Translations under genes and position numbers: made by a program
Shown here: in pieces, positions 17,322-25,767 of the stretch
Position numbering within the stretch: position 1 is the stretch's first letter
How the letters are laid out: the number at the start of each line of letters is the position of its first letter
Notes under the pieces: generated by a model
The model's database searches: none
Told to the model about the DNA's origin: nothing
The model's input: only the letters and a program-made list of their open reading frames with translations
Origin: an uncultured Bacteroidia bacterium
Lineage (GTDB): Bacteria > Bacteroidota > Bacteroidia > Bacteroidales > UBA932
Direction of reading: 5' to 3'
Assembly (NCBI GenBank): GCA_902779765.1
Contig: CACZCQ010000010.1
Span: 62,001-126,000 of the forward strand
DNA length: 64,000 bases

Positions 17322-19433
17322 TTAACTGATAAACAGAAGCTCACGGTACTTGGGAAGCGGCCAGGTACGGTTGTCGACACGCTCCTCGAGCTTGTCGATA
17401 GGTCTGCGAAGGTCGTTCAGGGCCTCGGCTATTCTGTGGTAGGCTACGGCCCTCTGGTAGAGATCCTCGATGGAATTGGCCATCTTGCGGAGTTCGACAG
17501 AACACCCCGAGGTGTCCCCGAAGACCTCCTGGCTCAGAGCCACTTCCTTGAGGAGCCGGTGCTTGTAGTCAAGGGCGGCAGGGATTATGTGGTTGATGGC
17601 CATCCTGACCATCACACGGGATTCGATCTGCACCTTCTTGATGTACATCTCCCATTTGACCTCGTTGCGGGCCTCCAGTTCCATCAATGAATAAACACCT
17701 GTCCTGCGGAACATCTCTACCGACTCCGGATGTGTGAAGACCTTGATCATCTCCGGAACGCTCGTTTCAATGTCAAGACCCCTCATCCGGGCTTCTTCAA
17801 CCCATTCCGGGGCATAACCGTTACCGTCGAAACAGACCACGTCGATAATCGAAGCGATGATCGGCTTGAGAGTGTCCATGACTGCGACATTGAGTGCCTT
17901 GCCCTTGGCCAGCTCCTTGTCCAGGTCTGCCTTGAAGATCAAAAGCTGTTCAGCAACCGCTGCATTCAGCGTAGTCATGGCGCCGGCGCAATTGGCGGAA
18001 GAGCCGACGGCACGGAACTCGAAACGGTTGCCGGTAAAGGCGAAAGGAGAGGTCCTGTTACGGTCAGTGTTATCCACGAATATTTCCGGAATCTCGACCA
18101 GTCCGAGGTTCTTTCCCTTCTTCCCGGCAATCTCGATGGGAGTATCGGAAGGGACTTCAAGGAGTTTGCGCAGGACCCCGGTCATCGTCCTTCCGAGAAA
18201 GGCGGAGATGATCGCTGGCGGAGCCTCATTGCCGCCGAGACGGTGTGCGTTGGTAGCCGAGGCGATCGAAGCCTTGAGAAGGCCGTTATGCCTCTGGACG
18301 GCTGCCAGGACGTTCACGAAGAAGGTAATGAACTGAAGATTTCCCATAGCATCCTTTCCCGGGGCAAGGAGCATCGTACCCTTGTCGGTACCAAGCGACC
18401 AGTTGTTGTGTTTTCCGGAGCCATTTACCCCATCGAAAGGCTTCTCGTGGAGAAGCACCACGAAGCCGTGCTTCCTGGCAATCTGGTTCATAAGATTCAT
18501 GAGAAGCTGGTTCTGGTCGTTGGCAAGATTGGTTTCCCCGTAAATCGGAGCAAGCTCGAACTGGTTGGGTGCCACCTCATTATGGCGTGTCTTGATAGGA
18601 ATTCCGAGACGGTGGCCACTGGTCTCAAGGTCACGCATGAACTCTGCGACCCTGGACGGGATTGCTCCGAAATAATGGTCATCCAGCTGCTGGTTCTTCG
18701 AGGAAGCATGACCCATCAGGGTTCGCCCCGTGATCATCAGGTCAGGTCTTGCGGCGTAGAGGGATTCATCCACGAGGAAATATTCCTGTTCCCAGCCAAG
18801 GTAGGAAAAGACTTTCTCGACCTTAGGATCAAAGAGACGGCAGATAGGCACGGCCGCATCAGAAACTGCCTTCAACGCTTTTTTGAGAGGGGTCTTATAG
18901 TCGAGGGCCTCTCCAGTATAGGCGATGAAAACAGTCGGTATACATAGGGTATCGTCCATGATGAAGACAGGAGAAGTAGGATCCCATGCAGTATAGCCCC
19001 TGGCCTCGAAAGTAGCCCTGATGCCTCCGTTGGGGAATGAAGAGGCGTCCGGTTCCTGCTGCACCAGGGAACTGCCGTCGAATTTCTCTATGACTCCACC
19101 CTTCCCGTCATATTCGATGAGGGAATCGTGTTTTTCCGCCGTACCTTCCGTGAGCGGCTGGAACCAGTGGGTCACATGGGTGACGTGATGTTCCAACGCC
19201 CATTCCTTCATGCCTTCCGCGACCCCGTCAGCGGTCTTCCTGTCCAATGGATGTCCCTTGTCGATGCATTCAAGAAGGGCCGAAAGGGTGTCAGCATCAA
19301 GATACTTGCGCATCTTGCGGCGGTCGAAGACGAGTTCTCCAAAATAGTCGGACGGTTTGCCTTCTACTCTCTCGGAAGGAATTGCCTTTTTCTCGAAGGA
19401 TTCCTTCACCAAATCAAATCTGTCACTGCTCAT
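17322..19433 (-). CDS. glnN: Glutamine synthetase type III
   Basis: At 703 residues this matches the large GSIII family typical of Bacteroidota and some cyanobacteria, not the 450-residue GSI. It contains the glutamate-binding stretch KHNNWSLG and the ATP-site segment RHNEVAPNQFELAPIYGE. A GSIII-specific N-terminal region and C-terminal helical extension are also present. It makes glutamine from glutamate and ammonia. Its ATG overlaps the end of the upstream glycosyltransferase gene by 11 bases, an unusual coupling, and it is followed by two glutamine-consuming enzymes. Confidence 0.96.
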   Translation of the reverse strand: MSSDRFDLVKESFEKKAIPSERVEGKPSDYFGELVFDRRKMRKYLDADTLSALLECIDKGHPLDRKTADGVAEGMKEWALEHHVTHVTHWFQPLTEGTAEKHDSLIEYDGKGGVIEKFDGSSLVQQEPDASSFPNGGIRATFEARGYTAWDPTSPVFIMDDTLCIPTVFIAYTGEALDYKTPLKKALKAVSDAAVPICRLFDPKVEKVFSYLGWEQEYFLVDESLYAARPDLMITGRTLMGHASSKNQQLDDHYFGAIPSRVAEFMRDLETSGHRLGIPIKTRHNEVAPNQFELAPIYGETNLANDQNQLLMNLMNQIARKHGFVVLLHEKPFDGVNGSGKHNNWSLGTDKGTMLLAPGKDAMGNLQFITFFVNVLAAVQRHNGLLKASIASATNAHRLGGNEAPPAIISAFLGRTMTGVLRKLLEVPSDTPIEIAGKKGKNLGLVEIPEIFVDNTDRNRTSPFAFTGNRFEFRAVGSSANCAGAMTTLNAAVAEQLLIFKADLDKELAKGKALNVAVMDTLKPIIASIIDVVCFDGNGYAPEWVEEARMRGLDIETSVPEMIKVFTHPESVEMFRRTGVYSLMELEARNEVKWEMYIKKVQIESRVMVRMAINHIIPAALDYKHRLLKEVALSQEVFGDTSGCSVELRKMANSIEDLYQRAVAYHRIAEALNDLRRPIDKLEERVDNRTWPLPKYRELLFIS

Positions 19434-21084
19434 AATTACCTTTAATAAAGTTCGTTTGTATATTGTCTATATCATTATCCGTATTGTCCGGTTCTACCCT
19501 GACCACGCAGTACGGTCCGACGAACCAATGGCTCCTGCTTCCGGCGAACTCCCCGAGTCTTCCATCCCGGTCCAGATACCTGCCCCTGGTCACCAGCACG
19601 AGAGGCCCCTGCCCGGCGGTCCGGTCCTTTATCTCCCCGTCGTAAAAAGCATCAAAATCCCTCTGATAATCAGATACTTCCTTTCCGAGATAAACCTTCA
19701 TCGGATATGGTCTCCTCAGATAAAGGGTCGCGACTTGCTCTTCCGGGGAGATGGTCTTGCACAGGTTGCCATAGCCGATCCAGTCATTCAGTTGAGGCAT
19801 GACGGAAGAGGCAGCATATCCGGCAAGCAGTATAGAACTGCCAATGAATATCAGTGAAAGGTTCGGGCGGCGCCTGTACAGGTAATAAAGCGCCAGGGCC
19901 AAACCCTGTATCAGCAGGAACAAGGCGAACTTGACCATTCCGTAACGGACGAAGGGATACTGCGATACCAGTTCTGCCGGTTTGCCGCTCCCGGTGCCGA
20001 ACAGCAGGATACCGAGAACCGCAAGCACCACGACCAGCAGGAGGATGCACGGTACAGCAAGCGACCAGGTCATCCACTTCTTCCACCCGGTCCGCTTCAG
20101 GACCTCGATGAACAGGAGGACCATGAACGGCATGACGGGAACCAGGTAGACGGCCAGCTTCCCGCTGAAAAGCGACAGCATAACGAACGTGGCCGTGACG
20201 GTAACCAGGAAGAATGTTTCCTTGTCCTGCCTGTCCTCTTTACCGATTCCCTTGAAGGAAGCCACTATGCTGCCGACAAGCAGGAACATGTATGGTGCAG
20301 TCACGTACCAGACGGCCGCGAAATAATACCAGAACGGTGCTTTGTGGCTGAATGAATTTATCGCCCTCCCCAGGGTCTGGTGGAAAAGCAGGTTGTCCAG
20401 GTACTCCCAGCCTCCTTCCAGATATGCCCCTGTGAACCAGACGGCGCACAGGCCGGCGAGTATCCCCCAGGTCTTCCAGCCGAGATACCTGCCGATTTCA
20501 CGCCCCTTCCGCTTGACAAGCAGGAATACGGTAATCGACAGGACCGGCATCAGGAGTCCCACCGGCCCTTTGGTGAAAAGGGCCAGGAATACCCACACCG
20601 GCATCAGTATCCCCTGTTTCCCATTCCCCTCGTACAACTTCCAGAAAGAATGAAGCGCAAGCACGATGAACATGGTCATCAGCATGTCCATCCTCAGGAA
20701 TACGGAAGCCCCGAGGAACAAGGCGCAGGTCATCATCATGAAAGCCACTCCCACCCTGTCGGACGGCTTTGACAGGCCGGCCCATCTGTCCATGACACCG
20801 ATGGTTACGAAAGCCGGAATAAGCGAGAACAACGAGAGGAGCAGCATGGAATGCTTGCCGAGGATGAGCCGGCAAAGCATGACCAGCCATATATAGAGCG
20901 GAGGCTTGTCGGCATAGGTCTCTCCCTGGTATGAGAACGTGAATATACTGCCGTTCCCGATGGCCTCGTCAGCTATCTGCAGGTACCTCAGCTCGTTATC
21001 CGGGTTGAAGTCCCTCAGGATCATCATCGGCAACAGGCAGAGGGTGATCAGGACGAAGGTTATTATGAGGGGATACCTATTCAC
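19423..21084 (-). CDS. ArnT-like membrane glycosyltransferase (GT-C fold)
   Basis: This polytopic membrane protein of 553 residues has an N-terminal NPDNELRYLQIADE loop with acidic catalytic-type residues and a YADKPPLYIWL motif, as in the ArnT/GT39-GT83 families. About 10-12 hydrophobic segments precede a soluble C-terminal domain. Such enzymes move a sugar from a polyprenyl-phosphate donor to lipid A or another acceptor on the periplasmic face. The neighbouring GT2 and LAB_N proteins fit one pathway: donor synthesis, a membrane helper, then transfer. The acceptor and sugar are not known. Confidence 0.8.
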   Translation of the reverse strand: MNRYPLIITFVLITLCLLPMMILRDFNPDNELRYLQIADEAIGNGSIFTFSYQGETYADKPPLYIWLVMLCRLILGKHSMLLLSLFSLIPAFVTIGVMDRWAGLSKPSDRVGVAFMMMTCALFLGASVFLRMDMLMTMFIVLALHSFWKLYEGNGKQGILMPVWVFLALFTKGPVGLLMPVLSITVFLLVKRKGREIGRYLGWKTWGILAGLCAVWFTGAYLEGGWEYLDNLLFHQTLGRAINSFSHKAPFWYYFAAVWYVTAPYMFLLVGSIVASFKGIGKEDRQDKETFFLVTVTATFVMLSLFSGKLAVYLVPVMPFMVLLFIEVLKRTGWKKWMTWSLAVPCILLLVVVLAVLGILLFGTGSGKPAELVSQYPFVRYGMVKFALFLLIQGLALALYYLYRRRPNLSLIFIGSSILLAGYAASSVMPQLNDWIGYGNLCKTISPEEQVATLYLRRPYPMKVYLGKEVSDYQRDFDAFYDGEIKDRTAGQGPLVLVTRGRYLDRDGRLGEFAGSRSHWFVGPYCVVRVEPDNTDNDIDNIQTNFIKGNYEQ

Positions 21085-21718
21085 TTTCCGCTTCTTTCTT
21101 GAAACCGATCATAAGATTCCTTACATATGCCACGAAACCGAAAGACTGTCCCAGGATGAGGACCGGGTCCTTCCTGAACAATCCGTAGGCTACTATCACT
21201 GCTGAACCTATGAGGCTGATGATCCAGAACCCCCTCGGAAGCATGCTGACGTGGGGGTTGCGGGAATACGCCCACTGGTATACGAACCTCAGGGTAAACA
21301 GGATCTGTCCGGCGGACCCGAACAGTACCAGCCACAACGGGATTTCCTCGTTCCGGAAAACATTGTGGATGAATGATCCGGCATCCCGGAAAAGGGCTGC
21401 GACCGCAGCCACCGGAACGAGCATGAGTATGACCTGGAGCACTCTTCCCAATCTGTTCCAGACCCCGACGGCTTCCAGGTTCCAAAGATATATATAGAAC
21501 GAAATGAACTGCCCGAGGATAATGGAGAAGTCACTCCTGAGGACCCCATAGAGGAACATCAGGCAGGAGGCGATCACACTCAGTCCCCAATATGCGGAAG
21601 GAGAGGTCACCCTATGCTTCCTCTCCGAGTCGACCCATTGGAAAACGGTCCTCCCCGCAAAGAAGAACTGGGCTGCAAAACCTATCGAGAAGATTAACCA
21701 ATGCGGGAATCCGTCCAT
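21077..21718 (-). CDS. Membrane protein with two LAB_N domains
   Basis: The 213 residues contain two copies of the lipid-A-disaccharide synthase N-terminal (LAB_N) fold, at about 5-75 and 125-205. Each has the pattern FxxRxxxQWxxSE/SR, seen as FFAGRTVFQWVDSERK and LFTLRFVYQWAYSRN, and ends in an ILGQ(F/S)xxF(Y/V)xYxxNL segment. There is no LpxB catalytic domain, so it is a free-standing membrane protein. It lies between GT2 and ArnT-like genes, with an 8-base overlap with the latter. The function of free-standing LAB_N proteins is poorly known; flipping or presenting a lipid-linked sugar is only a guess. Confidence 0.8.
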   Translation of the reverse strand: MDGFPHWLIFSIGFAAQFFFAGRTVFQWVDSERKHRVTSPSAYWGLSVIASCLMFLYGVLRSDFSIILGQFISFYIYLWNLEAVGVWNRLGRVLQVILMLVPVAAVAALFRDAGSFIHNVFRNEEIPLWLVLFGSAGQILFTLRFVYQWAYSRNPHVSMLPRGFWIISLIGSAVIVAYGLFRKDPVLILGQSFGFVAYVRNLMIGFKKEAESE

Positions 21719-21724
21719 ACCGTG

Positions 21725-22456
21725 CTAAAGATTAGTATCACCAACTTCGTAGCTGCAGTACCGGCTTTTCATCCACCGGTATGCAAAGCAATCGGCAAAC
21801 GGTCCCCAGAGCCTGTTCCGGAGACTGTACTTCGACTTCCCGCTGGTCCTTGGATAATGCCTTACCGGGACCTGCCTGTATGAACCGCCGTCCTGCAGAA
21901 GGACAAGGGCGGGAAGGAAACGGTGCATCCCCTTGAACATGGGCAGCTTCCTGGCCACGTCGGTATGCAGGACCTTCAGGGGGCAGCCGGTGTCGACCGC
22001 TCCGTCACGTGTCATCATCCTCCTGAAGCCATTTGCTATGACTGACTGGACCTTCTTGAACGGGGAATCCTTCCTGGACCCGCGTATTCCGACGACCATG
22101 GAACAGCTGTCTATCTCCTTCAGGAGAAGGTTGAAATCTTCCGGATCAGTCTGGAGATCGGCATCCATGTAACCTACCAGTTCAGACTCCGAATAATCGA
22201 AACCGGCTTTCAGGGCGGTGCTCAGTCCGGCATTCCTGCCATAGGATATATAGTAGAAATCCGGATTCACGGAACAGGCGGATTTGATGCCTTCGAGGCT
22301 GCCGTCCACGGATCCGTCATCCACGAACAGGACACAGGCTTTGCAAAGGCACTTCGGAAGGAATCCTGACAAAGCCTCCTCAAGTCTGGTGATGTTGTCT
22401 TCCTCATTGAAAACGGGAACGATTATGGTCAATCGGTATTCGGAAGTCCTGTTCAT
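21725..22456 (-). CDS. Family 2 glycosyltransferase, polyprenyl-phosphate sugar synthase-like
   Basis: A GT-A fold begins LTIIVPVFNEEDNI, with the DxD-type site MDADLQTDPED and a downstream RGSRKDSPFKK. This pattern is typical of dolichol/undecaprenyl-phosphate sugar synthases (DPM1, ArnC group). It lacks the long C-terminal membrane segments of ArnC, ending instead after PRTSGKSKYSLRNRL. I start at the ATG at 22456 because the -7 promoter motif at 22473-22480 puts the likely transcript start downstream of the alternative ATG at 22471. It would make the donor for the ArnT-like enzyme. Confidence 0.82.
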   Translation of the reverse strand: MNRTSEYRLTIIVPVFNEEDNITRLEEALSGFLPKCLCKACVLFVDDGSVDGSLEGIKSACSVNPDFYYISYGRNAGLSTALKAGFDYSESELVGYMDADLQTDPEDFNLLLKEIDSCSMVVGIRGSRKDSPFKKVQSVIANGFRRMMTRDGAVDTGCPLKVLHTDVARKLPMFKGMHRFLPALVLLQDGGSYRQVPVRHYPRTSGKSKYSLRNRLWGPFADCFAYRWMKSRYCSYEVGDTNL

Positions 22457-22472
22457 CTTGGGTATAATCATA

Positions 22473-22480
22473 CAAAGTTA
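22473..22480 (-). promoter_or_regulatory. Probable -7 element of the GT2-to-purF transcription unit
   Basis: On the minus strand this reads TAACTTTG, the same octamer as the E2 operon promoter. It lies 16 bases before the chosen GT2 start. No strong -33 box is seen. Confidence 0.5.
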
Positions 22481-22482
22481 AC

Positions 22483-22501
22483 TATATTTTTACTATCTTT
22501 C
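22483..22501 (+). promoter_or_regulatory. Candidate -7 elements of the sialidase gene
   Basis: TATATTTT (22483-22490) and TATCTTTC (22494-22501) each match 7 of 8 consensus positions. Either would give a very short or absent leader before the ATG at 22506. The real start site is undecided. Confidence 0.35.
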
Positions 22502-22505
22502 CACC

Positions 22506-24083
22506 ATGTTACTCTCATTTCTTGCCACGCTGCTGACGGTCGCATCCGTGGACGTTTACAACCCGAGGATACCGGTAATCCTCGACCGTGAATACAATGT
22601 CGTTTCCGAAATCGTAATCCCCCGCACTGAAGCAGGACAGGCCTCGGGCGAGGTGGAGGTGTCGCTTGAAGGCATCCCCCTTAAGGCCGTGAAGGACATA
22701 AGGCTGGTCTACATCGGAACCATCTCACCGTTGATGTCCCGGACCAAGTCCAACGTGATGAAGTCCCACTACAACTTCTGGGGTGCCGGCCAGGAAGACT
22801 GGTATGCTTCGAGGTCTACCTCAGTCGAATGCAGGATGAAGCCCAAGTCAGGCACCGTCGTGCTGCCTTTCAACAGGCCGCTCATCAAGGGAGACAACCA
22901 TTTCTATGTCAGCCTCAACATCGCCTCTTCCAAGGTCGGGCTATCCGACGCCTTCTCCTGCAAGGTCAATTCCGTGACCCTGGACGGCACGAGGGCGGAA
23001 ATTGATGAGCATGGCCCTTCGGGCGGAAGACGTTACGGAATCGCTCTCCGCAACCATGACGACGACGGAGTGGACACCTACCGCATCCCCGGTCTGGCAA
23101 GGATGAAGGACGGACGTCTGATCGCAGTTTACGACATCCGCTGGAATACCTACTATGACCTTCAGGCTGACATAGATATAGGTTTCCAGACCAGCGGTGA
23201 CGGCGGAAGGACATGGAGCAGGATGAAGGTGGCCATGGATCTCGGCGAATACGGCGGGCTCCCCAAGGACCAGAACGGATGCGGGGATCCCTGCGTTCTC
23301 GTTGACGAGAGGACCGGCAACATATTCATTTTCGCGATATGGGCCCACGGGCAGGAGGGACAGGCCTCCATCTTCTCTTCCAGGACCGGTCTGGCTCCTG
23401 GTGAAGTCGCCCAGATCGTCATGGTGAAGAGTACCGACGGGGGCAGGACCTGGAGTGCCCCGGTGAACATAACCCCGATGGTAAAGGACCCTGCTTCATC
23501 CACCTTGTTCCAGGGCCCCGGATGCGGCATCACGATGTCCGACGGAACCCTGGTCGTCCCCATCCAGGAATGGGACAAGGACAAGGTTCCTTCGGCCGGC
23601 ATAATGTACAGCAAGGACGGCGGTGAGACCTGGACCAAGACGGCCATGGCGGTCGACCACGTCTGCGAGGACCAGGTGGTCGAGCTGCAACCCGGAGTGC
23701 TTATGCTCAACATGAGGAATTACGGCAACCAGGACAGGACGAGGAAAGTATACGTCTCATCCGACCTGGGAGCTACCTGGACTCCCCATGCCTCCAACGA
23801 CGTCCTGATTGAGCCGGTCTGCCAGGCCAGCATACTCAAGGCCGGGAACACCCTGCTTTTCGCCAATCCGGCCTCGACCAAGACCAGGAATATGTTCACG
23901 GTCAAGGCCAGCAGCGATTTCGGGAATACCTGGCCCCATGCCCTGCTTCTTGACGAGGAAGGCGGTTGGGGATATTCCTGCATGGCGATGATCGACGAAG
24001 ATACTGTCGGAATCCTCTACGAAGGCAGTACATCCCACCTGGTTTTCCAGGCCGTCAAACTCTCCGACATCATGGCCCGCTGA
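22506..24083 (+). CDS. Secreted sialidase (GH33)
   Basis: This exo-sialidase is predicted to release sialic acid from host glycans. A short signal peptide is followed by an N-terminal beta-sandwich domain to about residue 175. The six-bladed propeller then begins with the catalytic Arg motif TYRIPGLARMKDG near residue 192. Asp-boxes are visible as SGDGGRTW, STDGGRTW, SKDGGETW, SSDLGATW and SSDFGNTW. TKTRNMF and WGYSCMAM carry a later Arg and the Tyr nucleophile region. 525 residues and this architecture match Bacteroides-type sialidases. No nan uptake or catabolism genes lie nearby, so it may feed on or unmask glycans without a linked operon. A strong terminator follows. Confidence 0.93.
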   Translation: MLLSFLATLLTVASVDVYNPRIPVILDREYNVVSEIVIPRTEAGQASGEVEVSLEGIPLKAVKDIRLVYIGTISPLMSRTKSNVMKSHYNFWGAGQEDWYASRSTSVECRMKPKSGTVVLPFNRPLIKGDNHFYVSLNIASSKVGLSDAFSCKVNSVTLDGTRAEIDEHGPSGGRRYGIALRNHDDDGVDTYRIPGLARMKDGRLIAVYDIRWNTYYDLQADIDIGFQTSGDGGRTWSRMKVAMDLGEYGGLPKDQNGCGDPCVLVDERTGNIFIFAIWAHGQEGQASIFSSRTGLAPGEVAQIVMVKSTDGGRTWSAPVNITPMVKDPASSTLFQGPGCGITMSDGTLVVPIQEWDKDKVPSAGIMYSKDGGETWTKTAMAVDHVCEDQVVELQPGVLMLNMRNYGNQDRTRKVYVSSDLGATWTPHASNDVLIEPVCQASILKAGNTLLFANPASTKTRNMFTVKASSDFGNTWPHALLLDEEGGWGYSCMAMIDEDTVGILYEGSTSHLVFQAVKLSDIMAR

Positions 24084-24148
24084 CAATAGCATTCAGGTAC
24101 CGATATTCAGGTGTTTTTCATAAACATCTGGCTACCAAAAGATTACAG

Positions 24149-24180
24149 AAAATGCGTAGATTATTTGTCTACGCATTTTT
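24149..24180 (+). terminator. Rho-independent terminator after the sialidase gene
   Basis: A 12-bp perfect stem (24149-24160 with 24168-24179) with a 7-base loop is followed by T-rich sequence. It separates the sialidase from the dcw cluster. The rest of the gap, 24181-24270, shows nothing recognisable. Confidence 0.8.
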
Positions 24181-24272
24181 TATATTCTGTTCATTTTCAA
24201 TCATTTACAAATAATGCCCAAACTGCGTGCAGCCCACGGATCCATGGCGCCAGGAACCGCAGGGGCGGTCTG

Positions 24273-24319
24273 TGGAAAAATATGTGGAAAAATTTGGAAA
24301 GCAGTGGAAGAAAATGGAA
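24273..24319 (+). promoter_or_regulatory. Candidate MraZ operator: five TGGAA repeats
   Basis: TGGAA begins at 24273, 24285, 24295, 24305 and 24315; the last four are spaced exactly 10 bases apart. E. coli MraZ is known to bind direct TGGGN repeats separated by 5 bases upstream of its own gene, which is the same 10-base period. The fourth repeat falls where the -33 box would be, so binding would block transcription. MraZ autorepression is inferred. Confidence 0.6.
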
Positions 24320-24328
24320 AATAATTCC

Positions 24329-24336
24329 TATCTTTG
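24329..24336 (+). promoter_or_regulatory. Probable -7 element of the dcw cluster
   Basis: TATCTTTG lies 27 bases before the mraZ ATG, inside the 15-base string aattcctatctttgt that is also found before miaB. It is directly downstream of the TGGAA array. Confidence 0.6.
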
Positions 24337-24363
24337 TATCCAAGCGTGAAAGGCGAAAAAGAT

Positions 24364-24816
24364 ATGATCACATTCATAGGCGAATACACATCAAAGATCG
24401 ACGACAAGGGAAGGGTTGTCTTCCCTGCGCCGTTCAAATCCTTGATGCCCGCCGAAGGCGACATGAGGTTCGTGGTGAAGAAGGACATCTTCTCCCCCTG
24501 CCTGGAAATGTACACCTTCGAGGAGTGGGAGCGCCAGTCGGAAGGGGTCAAATCGAAACTGAATATCTTTAATCGTGCTCACGCCGCTTTCTGGAGAGAG
24601 TACATGCGCAACCGGGCCATCGTTGAACCAGATGCCAAGCTCGGCCGCATCTCGATCCCCAAGAAGCTTCTGGAGTCCATTGGTGTAACGAAAGAGGTAG
24701 TCTTCTCGGGCAACGATTACAAGATAGAGATCTGGGCCAAGGAAAAGTACGAGGCCAGCGAGATCTCGAATGAGGAATTCTTGAATATTGCCGGCCAGCT
24801 GTCTCAGGAGAGGTAG
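24364..24816 (+). CDS. mraZ: Transcriptional regulator MraZ
   Basis: This is a double-swapped-hairpin AbrB-like DNA-binding protein and the first gene of the division and cell-wall cluster. The first repeat begins FIGEYTSKIDDKGRVVFPA; the second includes VEPDAKLGRISIPKKLLE. Both carry the conserved DxKGR/DxxGR-type turn. I start at the ATG at 24364 (MITFIGEY), since an upstream TTG would sit within the promoter. MraZ normally represses its own operon by binding short direct repeats, and a matching array lies just upstream. Confidence 0.93.
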   Translation: MITFIGEYTSKIDDKGRVVFPAPFKSLMPAEGDMRFVVKKDIFSPCLEMYTFEEWERQSEGVKSKLNIFNRAHAAFWREYMRNRAIVEPDAKLGRISIPKKLLESIGVTKEVVFSGNDYKIEIWAKEKYEASEISNEEFLNIAGQLSQER

Positions 24817-24827
24817 GAGGGTCAGGA

Positions 24828-25766
24828 ATGTCAGAATACCATACTCCGGTTCTTTTGGACGAGAGCGTTTCCGCTTTGGTCACGAATCCTTCAGGAATAT
24901 ACGCAGATGTCACATTCGGAGGCGGTGGTCACACCGCCGGAATCCTTTCACGCTTAAATGAAGACGGTCACGTCATCGCCTTCGATCGTGACAATGATGC
25001 GTTGCAGAACAGGATAGACGACCCGCGCCTTACCATGGTGCGTGCCGATTTCCGGTTCATACACAATTTCGTCCTGGCCACCGCCCATGAAAGGGAGGAC
25101 CTCAAGGGACGGCTGGAAGAAGGCCTGGACGGAATCCTCGCCGACCTGGGTGTATCCTCCCACCAGTTCGACACCGCTGAAAGGGGCTTCTCATTCAGGT
25201 ATGACGCCCCTCTGGACATGAGGATGAACAGGGAAGGTGGTATCACCGCTGCGGATGTCGTGAATTCATATCCGCAGGAAGACCTGGAGAGGATATTCAG
25301 ACTGTACGGTGAAGTCGAGAACGCGCGCAAGGTCGCGTCCCTGATAGTTTCCGCCAGGGACCGTAAGGGGATCACCACTACCGGCGACCTGGACAGTGCC
25401 ATCGGAAGCGTACTCCCGAAATTCGCCGAGCACAAGTTCCTGGCAAAGGTCTACCAGGCACTCCGCATAGAGGTCAACCACGAGATGCGGTCCCTCGGGA
25501 AGTTCCTGGAAGGAGCGGCGGATTCACTGAAGGAAGGCGGGATACTCGCCGTAATCACCTACCACTCCCTTGAGGACAGGATGGTGAAGAACTACATCAA
25601 GACGGGAAATGCGGAAGGGATTGAAGAGAAAGACATGTTCGGAGTGGTAAGGACTCCGTTCGAGGCGGTGAACAGGAAGCCCATCCTCCCGGAAGAGAAT
25701 GAAATAGCAACCAACACGAGGGCGAGGAGCGCCAAACTCCGGATAGCCCGCAAAAAGGGTAATTGA
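24828..25766 (+). CDS. rsmH: 16S rRNA (cytosine-1402-N4)-methyltransferase RsmH
   Basis: This SAM-dependent enzyme methylates C1402 in the ribosomal P site. It begins YHTPVLLDESVSALV, with the SAM-binding motif YADVTFGGGGHT, then DGILADLGVSSHQFD, and the C-terminal ISYHS-like stretch reads VITYHSLEDRMVK. 312 residues is normal. It lies second in the dcw cluster, 11 bp after mraZ and 1 bp before ftsL. Confidence 0.97.
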   Translation: MSEYHTPVLLDESVSALVTNPSGIYADVTFGGGGHTAGILSRLNEDGHVIAFDRDNDALQNRIDDPRLTMVRADFRFIHNFVLATAHEREDLKGRLEEGLDGILADLGVSSHQFDTAERGFSFRYDAPLDMRMNREGGITAADVVNSYPQEDLERIFRLYGEVENARKVASLIVSARDRKGITTTGDLDSAIGSVLPKFAEHKFLAKVYQALRIEVNHEMRSLGKFLEGAADSLKEGGILAVITYHSLEDRMVKNYIKTGNAEGIEEKDMFGVVRTPFEAVNRKPILPEENEIATNTRARSAKLRIARKKGN

Positions 25767-25767
25767 T

